Source: UBA1422 sp963676385 (lineage in GTDB: Bacteria; Bacillota; Clostridia; Peptostreptococcales; Anaerovoracaceae). From it: 64,000 nt of DNA. Position numbers and translations under genes: made by a program. The DNA lies in assembly GCA_963676385.2 (NCBI GenBank), contig CAXXMM010000002.1, forward strand, positions 248,001 to 312,000, in the 5' to 3' direction. Of the stretch, positions 36,752 through 45,181 are shown piece by piece. Every line of letters begins with the position of its first letter. The stretch's first letter is position 1. The notes beneath the pieces are model-generated. The model did not search any database and was not told where the DNA came from. It saw only the letters and a program-made list of their open reading frames with translations.

Positions 36752-36860
36752 ATAATGATACACAAGATTAGGCAAATGGTGGTTTGCAGCGGTGTATGTA
36801 TTATGAAAGCACCCTTGAACCGCAGCGAGCCAAAACCGTCCTAATTTGGGCGGTTTTTTT
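36752..36860 (+). ncRNA. Candidate short RNA or leader ending in an intrinsic terminator
   Basis: A TATAAT-like -10 at about 36756 is followed by roughly 90 structured bases: GGTT/AACC and GGTG/CACC stems around 36781-36820. A strong terminator at 36832-36860 comes next, with AAAACCGTCC pairing GGGCGGTTTT, then more T. The rubredoxin-like gene starts 42 bases later. It could be an attenuator-type leader or an independent small RNA; I recognise no known class. Confidence 0.3.
36832..36860 (+). terminator. Intrinsic terminator upstream of the rubredoxin-like gene
   Basis: AAAACCGTCC pairs with GGGCGGTTTT (one G-T pair) around TAATTT, then TTT. It lies before, not after, a gene in this direction, which is why a leader or small RNA is suspected. 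Confidence 0.8.
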
Positions 36861-36901
36861 GTACTTATGCAACAATATGCTTATGGAAGGGAGATCAGAT
36901 T

Positions 36902-37231
36902 ATGTTATGGAAATGTTCAGTTTGTGGCTACGTTCACGAAGGGGAAGAAGCTCCGGAAGTTTGTCCGAAGTGTGGAGCCCCAAAGGAAAAGTTTGCATCA
37001 TTGTCAGCAGAAGATGCTCAGAAAATATTTGACGCAGATCGAACCAACGATATCCACATGGAAATTATCAAGTTAGCGATGCAAATGAAAGACCTGGCGA
37101 AAGAAGGGATTGACCTGAATCTTGATCCACCTTGTGTTTCAGTATTCAAACAAGCCCACAAGGAAGCCTGGATTATCAAGCAAAGAAGCAAAGCTGAAAT
37201 TGCAGGGCATGTTGGGAGAGGAAAGTGGTAG
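36902..37231 (+). CDS. Rubredoxin-like domain protein
   Basis: A 109-residue protein. The first 35 residues form a rubredoxin-type iron site: CSVCGYVHEGEEAPEVCPKCGAP, with four cysteines in two CxxC pairs. The rest is helical and has no metal motif I recognise (DIHMEIIKLAMQMKDLAKEGIDLNLDPPCVSVFKQAHKEAW). It probably passes electrons to the ferritin-like protein one base downstream, together resembling a split rubrerythrin for oxygen or peroxide defence. ATG 36902 follows GGAAGGGAGA. Confidence 0.88.
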   Translation: MLWKCSVCGYVHEGEEAPEVCPKCGAPKEKFASLSAEDAQKIFDADRTNDIHMEIIKLAMQMKDLAKEGIDLNLDPPCVSVFKQAHKEAWIIKQRSKAEIAGHVGRGKW

Positions 37232-37232
37232 T

Positions 37233-37718
37233 ATGAATCCTTTGGATTTCGCAATCAAAATGGAACTGGATGGAGAAGAATTTTATCAGAGACAGGCGGA
37301 CATCAACAAGGGAAATCCCCTTTATGAGGTGTGCCAAATGCTGGCAAAGGATGAAGCAAGACATGCCAAGATATTGAAGAATATGTTGGGGCAAGAAGAC
37401 TTTCGACTGGAGGAGTCCCCTTTGCCCCTTACCCTAAAAAACATATTCAATGATAGCGAAGACATAAAAAACGAGTTGAAAATGATTCCCAGCCAGTTGG
37501 ATTTTTACCGATTTGCTTTGGACAAAGAGAAACAAAGCATTGAATTGTATGCCAATTTGCTGAAAGGGGAAACCCAGCCAAAAGTGAAAGAAGTGTACAA
37601 ATTTCTTCTTAAGCAAGAGAAACAGCATTATGAAACAATGGAATTGTTGGTATCTATGTTGATGAATGCAGATGAGTGGGTGGAGTCTGCAGAGTTTGGT
37701 TTGCGCAAGGATTTCTAA
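37233..37718 (+). CDS. Ferritin-like diiron (rubrerythrin-type) protein
   Basis: A 161-residue four-helix protein with two ExxH-type metal motifs expected of rubrerythrin ferritin domains: MELDGEEFYQRQ with LAKDEARHAKIL in the first half, and KEKQSIELYANLL with LLKQEKQHYETME in the second. It has no rubredoxin domain, but the gene just upstream supplies one. The ATG at 37233 is one base after the preceding stop, so translation is coupled. A role in peroxide reduction or iron storage in an anaerobe is inferred. Confidence 0.85.
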   Translation: MNPLDFAIKMELDGEEFYQRQADINKGNPLYEVCQMLAKDEARHAKILKNMLGQEDFRLEESPLPLTLKNIFNDSEDIKNELKMIPSQLDFYRFALDKEKQSIELYANLLKGETQPKVKEVYKFLLKQEKQHYETMELLVSMLMNADEWVESAEFGLRKDF

Positions 37719-37762
37719 ACGAATTGAAACGAGTGGTTGTCCTTGGATTTCAGGAGTGACAT

Positions 37763-38683
37763 ATGAAAAAAGGGATTATTTTTGCGTGCATTGGTCTTGT
37801 CATCATTATTTGCGGTGTGCCCATAACAAACAAAACTTTTTTCCACAATTACTATGTGGTAGAAAATCAAAAGGGGCAGGAGGCCAAAATAACGGCGTTG
37901 AGGTTCTCATTTTATGGAGGAGAACCTGAGAAACATACGGCGGTATTCTATCGGTTGGGAAATCAGGAAGAGATGCAAAACAAAATCAACCAATATGTGG
38001 AAGGGTTGACAAGTTGCTATGACGATGCTGCTTTTTGTGATACAGATCAAGATGTGACAATATATTCATATCAAGTATCCAATGGGTTTTTTATCCACAA
38101 AATTACTCTGGTATATGATACGATAGACTTAAAAGATCAAGAAAACGCCACCGGGGTGGATATCCAAATATTGAAGGTGGCCGGCAAAAAGATTTCATTA
38201 CAGCCAGGAGACGTGTATACTGCCAATGTTTGGAAGGAGCAGGTGGTTTCCAGCCTGAATGGGAAATCTTATTGGGAGATTGCAGTGACAGGTCGAGGAA
38301 TCGCCACTGGGTCAACAGTGGATAAGGTTATTTCAGCATATCAAATTAAAAGCAATTATGCCTTGTGGAATGTGACATTATCCGGGAAAACCAATGCAGA
38401 CACAACCACCGAAACAAGGAAGTATGTTACCGACCAATTTGATGATACCGGGGTCCAAAAGGCTACACTGGTGATAGCATACTACAAATCGGAAGGTCAG
38501 TGGATTCCATTAACTTATAAGGAAATCGAACAATATCAGGCCTTTCTCAGTGGAAAATCACAGACCAAACCCTACGATGGCATTATTCTGTTTCAGTTTG
38601 AATTTCCATTTAGCGGATATTCCGGATTGGTGGAAGACAAAACCCTTGCCGGATACTCGGTGGACTACGGAAGAGATGATTAA
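37763..38683 (+). CDS. Exported or membrane-anchored protein of unknown function
   Basis: A 306-residue protein with one N-terminal hydrophobic segment (KGIIFACIGLVIIICGVPI) and a soluble remainder rich in beta-type sequence, presumably extracytoplasmic. No catalytic motif or family is recognised. Mature-region features include EPEKHTAVFYRLGNQEEMQN and VTGRGIATGSTVDKVISAYQ. The start follows TCAGGAGTGAC. It lies 44 bases after the ferritin-like gene, possibly in the same transcript; a terminator follows at 38731. Confidence 0.7.
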   Translation: MKKGIIFACIGLVIIICGVPITNKTFFHNYYVVENQKGQEAKITALRFSFYGGEPEKHTAVFYRLGNQEEMQNKINQYVEGLTSCYDDAAFCDTDQDVTIYSYQVSNGFFIHKITLVYDTIDLKDQENATGVDIQILKVAGKKISLQPGDVYTANVWKEQVVSSLNGKSYWEIAVTGRGIATGSTVDKVISAYQIKSNYALWNVTLSGKTNADTTTETRKYVTDQFDDTGVQKATLVIAYYKSEGQWIPLTYKEIEQYQAFLSGKSQTKPYDGIILFQFEFPFSGYSGLVEDKTLAGYSVDYGRDD

Positions 38684-38730
38684 TCCTGACAGGGCTATAT
38701 TGATTCCCTATTTTCAATATAGCTAATATT

Positions 38731-38761
38731 GCGCCCTGATAAATACGGGCGCTTTTTATTT
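38731..38761 (+). terminator. Intrinsic terminator
   Basis: GCGCCC pairs with GGGCGC around a 10-base loop, followed by TTTTTATTT. Another hairpin (GCTATATTGA/TCAATATAGC) stands just before it. Confidence 0.85.
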
Positions 38762-38772
38762 GAAAGGAAGGC

Positions 38773-38970
38773 ATGGATATGCGTAACAAAAACAATAGTG
38801 GCATCACAGACAATATTGTAGATGCAAAAAACTTAAGAGACAAGCTTAATGCAAAAACGGAGGGACTGATAAAAAAATCAGATCAGCTGATGAACAAGGC
38901 TGACAAAAGGGCGGATTCAATACTGGTGAAGTCAAAGGGAAAAGCCCGAAAAACCATTAACAAAGTTTAG
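38773..38970 (+). CDS. Small basic helical protein (65 residues)
   Basis: A 65-residue, Lys/Asp/Asn-rich protein (NIVDAKNLRDKLNAKTEGLIKKSDQLMNKADKRADSI...) predicted to be one long amphipathic helix or coiled coil. A clear ribosome site (GAAAGGAAGG) precedes ATG 38773, and terminators lie on both sides, supporting a real short gene. No family is recognised. The high charge suggests nucleic acid or protein binding, which is speculative. Confidence 0.6.
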   Translation: MDMRNKNNSGITDNIVDAKNLRDKLNAKTEGLIKKSDQLMNKADKRADSILVKSKGKARKTINKV

Positions 38971-38993
38971 AAATTTCTACTCATACAACATAA

Positions 38994-39030
38994 AACAGCA
39001 CTGAAAAAAATTTTAGTGCTGTTGTTGTTT
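38994..39030 (+). terminator. Intrinsic terminator after the small basic protein gene
   Basis: AACAGCACT pairs with AGTGCTGTT, with A/T pairing inside the loop, followed by GTTGTTTTT. Confidence 0.75.
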
Positions 39031-39122
39031 TTGATAAAGAGAAACAACATTTTCCTTGTAAAGCAAAGAGGAGAAAGGTAAAATTAAAGAAGACAAATAG
39101 AGTTGAAGAATGGAGAGGAATC

Positions 39123-39992
39123 ATGGATGCCAAGGACGCAAACAAGTATATTATTTTACCCGACGGGCGATGGATGCCAAGGTTGGGGCAGGGCACCTGG
39201 AGGATGGGTGAGGAACCTTCCCAACGACAGATGGAGGTTGATGCATTAAGGTATGGGATGAAGCTGGGGATGAATATGATAGACTCTGCAGAAATGTATG
39301 CAGACGGACAAGCAGAGGACGTTTCGGGGGAAGCCATTCAGACGGTGAACAGAAAAGAGGTTTTTCTTGTATCAAAAGTCTATCCGGAAAATGCCAACCA
39401 TGCCAAGATTTTTCAATCTTGTGATCAAACCTTAAATCATTTTGGGGTTACGACCTTGGACTTATATTTATTGCATTGGAGAGAAAATGCAGATCTGACA
39501 GAAGTCGTTTACTGCATGGAAAAATTGGTGGATGAAGGGAAGATTAATGGTTGGGGAGTCTCCAATTTTGACACATCTGACATGATAGACCTTTGGACAG
39601 TCCCAGATGGAAATAAATGTGCAGTCAATCAGGTGTTGTATAATCTGGGTTCCAGAGGGATTGAGTACGATTTAATGCCTTGGCAGAGAGAGCGGGGGGT
39701 TCCATTTATGGCCTATTGCCCCATTGCACAGGGGGCTAGCCTTCGGGAAGAACTTTTGGGAGATCAACATGTTTTGGATATTGCGCTTCAATATGGCAAA
39801 ACCCCCATGCAAATTCTTTTAAGTTTTGTATTACGTCATAAGGATGTGGCTGGGATTCCCAAGGCGGTATCCAAAAAACATATTCAACAAAATGCTGAAG
39901 TAATGGACATTACTTTGAATGAAGAAGATTTGGCGTGGATATCCCAATCGTTCCCGGCACCCATAAGGAAAATGGAAATGGAAAAAGTCTGA
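39123..39992 (+). CDS. Aldo/keto reductase
   Basis: A 289-residue NAD(P)H-dependent reductase of the AKR fold. Catalytic residues are visible: Asp and Tyr in MIDSAEMYADG, Lys in VSKVYP and His in LYLLHW. The cofactor-binding region VAGIPKAVSKKHIQQN is also present. It would reduce an aldehyde or ketone to an alcohol. It lies 58 bases before the glycyl radical enzyme gene in the same direction, so it may reduce an aldehyde made by that enzyme; this is inference from position. Confidence 0.9.
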   Translation: MDAKDANKYIILPDGRWMPRLGQGTWRMGEEPSQRQMEVDALRYGMKLGMNMIDSAEMYADGQAEDVSGEAIQTVNRKEVFLVSKVYPENANHAKIFQSCDQTLNHFGVTTLDLYLLHWRENADLTEVVYCMEKLVDEGKINGWGVSNFDTSDMIDLWTVPDGNKCAVNQVLYNLGSRGIEYDLMPWQRERGVPFMAYCPIAQGASLREELLGDQHVLDIALQYGKTPMQILLSFVLRHKDVAGIPKAVSKKHIQQNAEVMDITLNEEDLAWISQSFPAPIRKMEMEKV

Positions 39993-40050
39993 AAAGGGAA
40001 GAAAACGCTTATGAATCACAACAACCCAAAATTCTTGGAGGAAAGCAACC

Positions 40051-42420
40051 ATGTTAAATAATAGAATTCAACGAATGAAACAAAGATATTTGGATACCCG
40101 CCCCAACATCACTTCGGAGCGGATACGCCTTGCAACGGAGGGGTACCAAAAATATGCGGGAGAGGCCATCTCCATTTTTAGGGCGAAAGTGCTTAGTTAC
40201 GTATTGGAACACATGACAATCGTTATTCATGACGATGAACTAATTGCGGGAACCCCTACCAACACCTATCGAGGCGCCAATCTTTTTCCAGAGTATACTT
40301 CCACCAAATGGCTGATGGAAGAGCTGGATGAATTTCCGGTTCGTTCAACGGATCCATACGACATTACAGACGAAGATAAAGAAAAAATCAAGGAGCTGTT
40401 TCAATACTGGGATGGAAAAAGCATGGAAGATTTGGCTTCGGAATTGCTACCTTCCCATATCGAGCATGCGAGAGTTACTGATTTAATCACCATTGGGTGT
40501 CGAAATGGTTGCTCCGGAGAAACAACTCCCAACTACAAAAAGTTACTGACGCTGGGATTAAACGGCATAATTGAACAGTGTGAAGAAATGATTGCTGCAA
40601 CCGTTGGGGGTGACAAGAACAAGCAGGAAGCAATCGATTTTTGGAAAGCCGCCATTATTGAGTGTGAGGCAGTCATACACTTTGCCAGTCGGTATGCCGA
40701 TTGTGCGTCGGCAATGGCAGAAAAAGAGAAAAATCCAGACAGAAAAGCAGAGCTGTTGACCATTGCAGAGAACTGCAGAAATGTACCGGGGAACCCGCCT
40801 AAGAGTTTTCACCAGGCATTGCAATTTGTATGGTTTATTCAGGTGGTGTTCCATATCGAAGCCCCAACAACCGCTTGTGGATTCGGTCGATTTGACCAAT
40901 ATATGATGCCATTCTTAAAGATGACCCGGGAAAAAGGGCCTTTTTCCGACGAGAGGGCATTGGAGTTACTGGAATGCTTCTATTTGAAGACCTGTGAAGT
41001 ATATGAAGTAAGAGATAAATGGTATTCAAAATCCTTTGCAGGATATCCTATGTGGGAAATTCTAATGGTTGGCGGACAAACTATAGAAGGCAGAGATGCG
41101 ACCAATGAATTATCCTATCTTTGCCTTGATGCGGCAGCAGAATTACAGACGCCACAACCGGTTTTGGCCGTCCGGGTTTTTGAAGGCACACCGGCTCCCC
41201 TTCTTCGAAAAGGAGCGGAAATGGTTCAAAAAGGTCTAGCTAATCCTGGATTTTTTAATGATAAGGTGGTCATCCCCATGGTGCTTGCCAAAGGAGCAAC
41301 TATGGAGGAAGCCCGAGATTGGGTGATTGTTGGGTGCATTCAGCCTCAGGCAGGTGGGGGGACCGCCGATGGAAGTCCGGACGCCGGGTATGTGAATGCA
41401 CCAAAAATGCTAGAGTTGGTATTGCATAACGGTGTAAACCCCAGTACCGGAGAACTGGTGGGGCTTCAAACCGGAGATCCGGAGCAATTTGAAACGAAGG
41501 AAGAAATCATTGATGCTGTGAAGAAACAAATGAAATACTTTTACCAAATGATTCGGGATGGATATAATATTGTGGTACCCAATCATATGTTAAGACTTCC
41601 GGTTATTTTTGCATCTCTTGTGATGGATGGCTGCATCGAAAGTGGAAAGTCTGTCCAAGAAGGTGGTACCAAATACAATTCTTCGGGAATGTTTATTACT
41701 GGACCGGCCAACCTTGCCGACTCTATTGTTGCCATTGAGGAAGTGGTATTGAAAGACAAGACCTTAACCATGAAACAGTTGATTGAGATTCTGGACAAAA
41801 ATTTTGAAGGGGAAGAACGAATTCGCCAACTGCTAATCAATAAACCGCCGAAATTTGGAAATGATAATACCTATGCCGATGATATTGCACGAGATTTGGT
41901 GACATATGTAGCGAAGGAAGTACAGCAATATAAGGACGCCAGGGGAGGGCATTATTCTTTTTGCAACTTATCTCAAACTGTGAATATTTCTCACGGCGAG
42001 GTGACAGGCGCCACCCCTGATGGACGATTGGCGGGAACACCGCTTAGTGATAATGCATCGCCGGCTATGGGGAGGGATGTTAATGGCCCAACGGCTACGG
42101 TTAAATCCGTTGCAGCGTTGGATCAAGTACAAAATAATGATGGCGCCCTATTTAATTTACGCTTTGATCCCCAAGGCATTCAAGGAGAAAACGGATTGGA
42201 AATTATCGAAGGTGTCATAAAAACCTACTTCGATCATTATGGTGAGCATATTCAAATTAATGTGGTAGATACAGAAACCCTAAAGAAAGCCCAAGAGCAT
42301 CCTGAAGATTATCGGGGGCTCATGGTTAGGGTAGCAGGATATATGGCATACTTTACCGAACTGGATCGGGCTGCCCAAGAAACCATTATCCAAAGAACTG
42401 CCCATTTAGGGAGATGCTGA
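40051..42420 (+). CDS. Glycyl radical enzyme (dehydratase/lyase type) with a Cys-x-Gln active-site motif
   Basis: A 789-residue PFL-family enzyme. The C-terminal radical site is MVRVAGYMAYF, with Gly763 as the radical residue. The active-site loop is VIVGCIQPQAGGG, with Cys429. Dehydratases and C-N/C-S lyases (glycerol dehydratase, CutC, HypD, IslA) have GCxE here, where Glu is the general base; this enzyme has Gln431. PFL itself has Cys-Cys, so it is not PFL. The rest (THARV-like substrate region, ATPDGRLAGTPLSDNASPAMG) resembles the dehydratase branch. Its activase overlaps the stop. The reaction and substrate are unknown; the neighbouring aldo/keto reductase hints at an aldehyde product. 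It starts at ATG 40051 after TTGGAGGAAAG. Confidence 0.92.
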   Translation: MLNNRIQRMKQRYLDTRPNITSERIRLATEGYQKYAGEAISIFRAKVLSYVLEHMTIVIHDDELIAGTPTNTYRGANLFPEYTSTKWLMEELDEFPVRSTDPYDITDEDKEKIKELFQYWDGKSMEDLASELLPSHIEHARVTDLITIGCRNGCSGETTPNYKKLLTLGLNGIIEQCEEMIAATVGGDKNKQEAIDFWKAAIIECEAVIHFASRYADCASAMAEKEKNPDRKAELLTIAENCRNVPGNPPKSFHQALQFVWFIQVVFHIEAPTTACGFGRFDQYMMPFLKMTREKGPFSDERALELLECFYLKTCEVYEVRDKWYSKSFAGYPMWEILMVGGQTIEGRDATNELSYLCLDAAAELQTPQPVLAVRVFEGTPAPLLRKGAEMVQKGLANPGFFNDKVVIPMVLAKGATMEEARDWVIVGCIQPQAGGGTADGSPDAGYVNAPKMLELVLHNGVNPSTGELVGLQTGDPEQFETKEEIIDAVKKQMKYFYQMIRDGYNIVVPNHMLRLPVIFASLVMDGCIESGKSVQEGGTKYNSSGMFITGPANLADSIVAIEEVVLKDKTLTMKQLIEILDKNFEGEERIRQLLINKPPKFGNDNTYADDIARDLVTYVAKEVQQYKDARGGHYSFCNLSQTVNISHGEVTGATPDGRLAGTPLSDNASPAMGRDVNGPTATVKSVAALDQVQNNDGALFNLRFDPQGIQGENGLEIIEGVIKTYFDHYGEHIQINVVDTETLKKAQEHPEDYRGLMVRVAGYMAYFTELDRAAQETIIQRTAHLGRC

Positions 42421-43355
42421 TGAAGGAAATGATAAAGGGAATTGTAGGTGGGATACAAAAATTCAGCACAGATGATGGTCCTGGGATTCGTACCACCGTT
42501 TTTCTGAAGGGGTGCCCTTTGAATTGCAAATGGTGTCACAATCCTGAGCTAATTGATGATAACATTCAAGTCATTGTATCCCCGGCCAGCTGTATTGGCT
42601 GCAGGGTTTGTGCCTCCACCTGTCCAACCGACGCTATTTCATTCCCCGATGGAAAAGTGTCAATCCATTGGAATCATTGTACCCAATGTATGAAATGCAC
42701 AGAGGTCTGTTATGCTAAGGGCTTGAATGCGGCAGGCAGTTGGATGACCGTATCTCAAGTCATGGAGGTTGTGGGGCAAGACAAAGACTTTTATCTCCAT
42801 ACCAATGGTGGTATAACTATTAGCGGGGGGGAGTTGCTATGCCAAACGGATTTTGTGAATGGGATCATTGCCGCCTGCAAAGAGGCGCAAATCAATGTGG
42901 CATTGGACACCTCAGGATATGGAGATTATGAAACATTGAAAACTTTGGCATCCAATAGCAATTGCACCCACATATTGTACGATATAAAGTTGATTCAAAG
43001 GGGTTTGCACCAGGATTATGCCGGAGTAGACAATGATGTGATTCTTTCCAACCTAAGGATGTTGGCCTCTGATTTGGTCATTCAACCAAAAATAATCATT
43101 CGAATGCCGTTGATAAAGGATTTAAATGATACAGATGAAATCATTGAGGAAACCAGGGGATTTTTGATGAAAAACAGGTTGAACCAAGTAATGTTGTTGC
43201 CTTATCACCAGTTGGGCGTATCAAAAAGTCAGCATATTGGGAAAAATCAGGAAGTCTTTCAGCCCACAACAGCGAAGCGCCTTGCTGAAATAAAGGAATT
43301 CTTTGAGAACTGTGGGATCTCAACTGAGATATCCAGTGAAGGACAAGGGAAATAA
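42420..43355 (+). CDS. Glycyl radical enzyme activating enzyme (radical SAM)
   Basis: A roughly 311-residue radical SAM activase that installs the glycyl radical on the upstream enzyme. It shows FSTDDGPGIRTTVFLKGCPLNCKWCHNPEL, where CxxxCxxC binds the catalytic cluster, then two ferredoxin-like motifs CIGCRVCASTC and CTQCMKCTEVC, as in activases of dehydratase-type enzymes. The usual SGGEP motif reads SGGELL. The start overlaps the upstream stop (TGATG), with GGGAGA before it; ATG 42414 is an alternative. Overlap ensures coupled translation with its target. Confidence 0.94.
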   Translation: MKEMIKGIVGGIQKFSTDDGPGIRTTVFLKGCPLNCKWCHNPELIDDNIQVIVSPASCIGCRVCASTCPTDAISFPDGKVSIHWNHCTQCMKCTEVCYAKGLNAAGSWMTVSQVMEVVGQDKDFYLHTNGGITISGGELLCQTDFVNGIIAACKEAQINVALDTSGYGDYETLKTLASNSNCTHILYDIKLIQRGLHQDYAGVDNDVILSNLRMLASDLVIQPKIIIRMPLIKDLNDTDEIIEETRGFLMKNRLNQVMLLPYHQLGVSKSQHIGKNQEVFQPTTAKRLAEIKEFFENCGISTEISSEGQGK

Positions 43356-43367
43356 TTGGAGGTAAAA

Positions 43368-43865
43368 ATGTTCAGAGAAATGAGACGATTTAAGCAATTG
43401 TTGCCCCAGGAAGAGAATGAAGGAGTGCTTTGGCGAGGAACCAATGGTATCCTTGGTTGTTTGGGAGATGATGACTATCCTTACACCGTTCCTTTAAGTT
43501 ATGCATATTATCATGGAAAAATCTATTTTCATTCGGCAAAGGCAGGCCATAAAGTGGATGCAATGAAGCAACACGAAAAAGTTTCCTTTACTGTTGTTGA
43601 TGAAGACACCATTGTCAGTGCAGAATACACTACATACTTTCGAAGTGTTGTGATTTTTGGAAAAGCAAGAATTGTGGAAGGGGCAGAGCGAGATGATGCG
43701 TTCCGCGCTATGGTAGAAAAATATTCCGGGGAGCAACCGGAAGAAAAAAAATCCAAGGAGGTGCATGAATGTGGCGCGTCAATTATCTATGCCATTGATG
43801 TCGACCAGATGACGGGGAAAGAATCTATGGAGTTTGTCAGAGCAAAAAAGAATCAACTTAAGTAA
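43368..43865 (+). CDS. Pyridoxamine 5'-phosphate oxidase-like flavin-binding protein
   Basis: A 165-residue split-barrel protein of the PNPOx-like superfamily, also seen in NimA-type and HugZ-like proteins. Typical segments are GVLWRGTNGILGCLGDDDYPYTVPLSYAYYHGKIYFHSA, KVSFTVVDEDTIV and SVVIFGKARIVEG. It probably binds FMN or F420-like cofactor and reduces a small molecule. ATG 43368 after TTGGAGG is preferred to the TTG at 43356. It lies 12 bases after the activase, so it may belong to the same operon. Confidence 0.85.
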   Translation: MFREMRRFKQLLPQEENEGVLWRGTNGILGCLGDDDYPYTVPLSYAYYHGKIYFHSAKAGHKVDAMKQHEKVSFTVVDEDTIVSAEYTTYFRSVVIFGKARIVEGAERDDAFRAMVEKYSGEQPEEKKSKEVHECGASIIYAIDVDQMTGKESMEFVRAKKNQLK

Positions 43866-43902
43866 ACAACAGGCTTTCACAAAGCCAAAGAGAGGAGAAA
43901 AT

Positions 43903-44223
43903 ATGATAGTTGTAACAACGGAGAATTTAAAAGGGTTTAAAGTAGTTGAAGTAAAAGGCCAGGCTTTTGGTCTTATTGTCCGAAGCCGAGGGATTGGTGG
44001 AAATATTGTGGCGGGCCTTCGCAGTGTGGTGGGCGGAGAAATTCATGAGTATACAGAGATGTTGGAAGATGCGCGAAAACAAGCCATTGACCGTCTTGTG
44101 AAAAATGCGGCAGCCATGGGGGCAAACGCAGTGGTCATGATGAGATTCGATTCCAGTGAAATTGGACAAAACATGAGTGAAGTACTTGCTTATGGCACTG
44201 CAGTAGTGGTAGAAAAGGAATAA
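43903..44223 (+). CDS. YbjQ/UPF0145 family protein
   Basis: A 106-residue protein of the YbjQ (heavy-metal-binding-domain, UPF0145) family: VVTTENLKGFKVVEVKGQAFGLIVRSRGIGG, then EYTEMLEDARKQAIDRLVKNAAAMGANAVVMMRFD. Members form pentameric rings of unknown function. ATG 43903 follows AGAGGAGAAA; a longer frame from 43834 overlaps the previous gene. The next gene overlaps its stop by one base (TAATG). Confidence 0.92.
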   Translation: MIVVTTENLKGFKVVEVKGQAFGLIVRSRGIGGNIVAGLRSVVGGEIHEYTEMLEDARKQAIDRLVKNAAAMGANAVVMMRFDSSEIGQNMSEVLAYGTAVVVEKE

Positions 44224-44471
44224 TGCCCATGGACGATACAATCTTCCTTCTTGCATTTTGTGGCGTGATTGCTGGCATTGCAATTCTGGTAACTGTCATT
44301 TCTTTAGTGTGTATTGACAAAAGATACCACAAGAATCATGGGACAAAAATCCCATTTGGATATATCCGAACTGAAGAGGTGACCATTGATCCCAAAAATA
44401 ACAAAAGATTCCGTGTATATTATGATGAAAAAAATGGAGAACGATTTTACCATGAAGAGGAATTAGAATAA
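44223..44471 (+). CDS. Small single-span membrane protein
   Basis: An 82-residue protein with one hydrophobic helix near the N-terminus (IFLLAFCGVIAGIAILVTVISLVCI) and a charged cytoplasmic tail (DEKNGERFYHEEELE). Its ATG shares a base with the YbjQ stop, so it is coupled to that gene and may anchor it. No family is recognised. A terminator follows at 44508. Confidence 0.7.
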   Translation: MPMDDTIFLLAFCGVIAGIAILVTVISLVCIDKRYHKNHGTKIPFGYIRTEEVTIDPKNNKRFRVYYDEKNGERFYHEEELE

Positions 44472-44507
44472 TCCATGCCAGTTAGAATTATATCATTGGA
44501 TAAACTG

Positions 44508-44536
44508 AAGCAACACCAAAATCGGTGTTGCTTTTA
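44508..44536 (+). terminator. Intrinsic terminator before the hydrogenase operon
   Basis: AAGCAACACC pairs perfectly with GGTGTTGCTT around AAAATC, followed by TT. It separates the YbjQ unit from the hydrogenase genes. Confidence 0.85.
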
Positions 44537-44666
44537 TGTTGAAAAAAACAAGAGATCAACCTGTGGAAGCCTTCTGATTCCAAGAAGAAAAAGATTTTCT
44601 GAATATTCTTGCTATTATAAAAGGGGAGTGTTAAAATATTGTCAAATAAGGATCGGAGGTGCTTAT

Positions 44667-45176
44667 ATGGCTAATGTCTTAGAAAACGAAGCATGCAAAG
44701 ACTTAAGCGAAGAGAAAAAATTCGCATTGCTGGATGAAGTAATAAAAGAATATGAAGGAAAAGAAAGTAATCTCATTCAAATTCTCCATATGGGGCAGGC
44801 TATTTTTGGCTATTTACCAACGGATGTTCAGACATATATTGCCAAGCAGATGAATTTGCCGGTGTCAAAAGTAGGGAGTGTGCTGACATTCTACACCTAT
44901 TTTTCCACCGTGCCAAAAGGAGAACATACGATTTGTACCTGTTTGGGTACTGCTTGTTATGTGAGGGGCGGCAAAAAAATAATTGAAAAACTGAAAGAAA
45001 CCATTGGCATTGATGTTGGAGAAACCACTGCGGATATGAAATTTTCTCTTCAGGTGGTTCGATGCATGGGAGCTTGCGGTCTTGCACCTGCCATCAAAGT
45101 GGATGATAAAGTATATAAACGAGTGAACCCCAACAAACTTCAGCAAATTCTCAAACAATATGATGGTGGGAGGTAG
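44667..45176 (+). CDS. hydC: HydC/NuoE-like [2Fe-2S] subunit of NAD(P)-linked hydrogenase
   Basis: A 169-residue thioredoxin-like [2Fe-2S] protein. Its cluster ligands lie in CTCLGTACYVRGG and RCMGACGLAPA (C-x4-C and C-x3-C), as in NuoE/HydC. The helical N-terminus (SNLIQILHMGQAIFGYLPTDVQTYIAKQMNLP) is typical. It joins the flavin subunit to the rest of the complex. ATG 44667 follows GATCGGAGGTG. It is the first gene of hydCBA, five bases before hydB. Confidence 0.95.
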   Translation: MANVLENEACKDLSEEKKFALLDEVIKEYEGKESNLIQILHMGQAIFGYLPTDVQTYIAKQMNLPVSKVGSVLTFYTYFSTVPKGEHTICTCLGTACYVRGGKKIIEKLKETIGIDVGETTADMKFSLQVVRCMGACGLAPAIKVDDKVYKRVNPNKLQQILKQYDGGR

Positions 45177-45181
45177 TTGAA

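Noticed and set aside
37229..37231. TAG at the end of the rubredoxin-like gene as a possible pyrrolysine readthrough
   Set aside because: Readthrough gives about 30 codons of non-conserved sequence in an alternative frame of the next gene. It is an ordinary stop.
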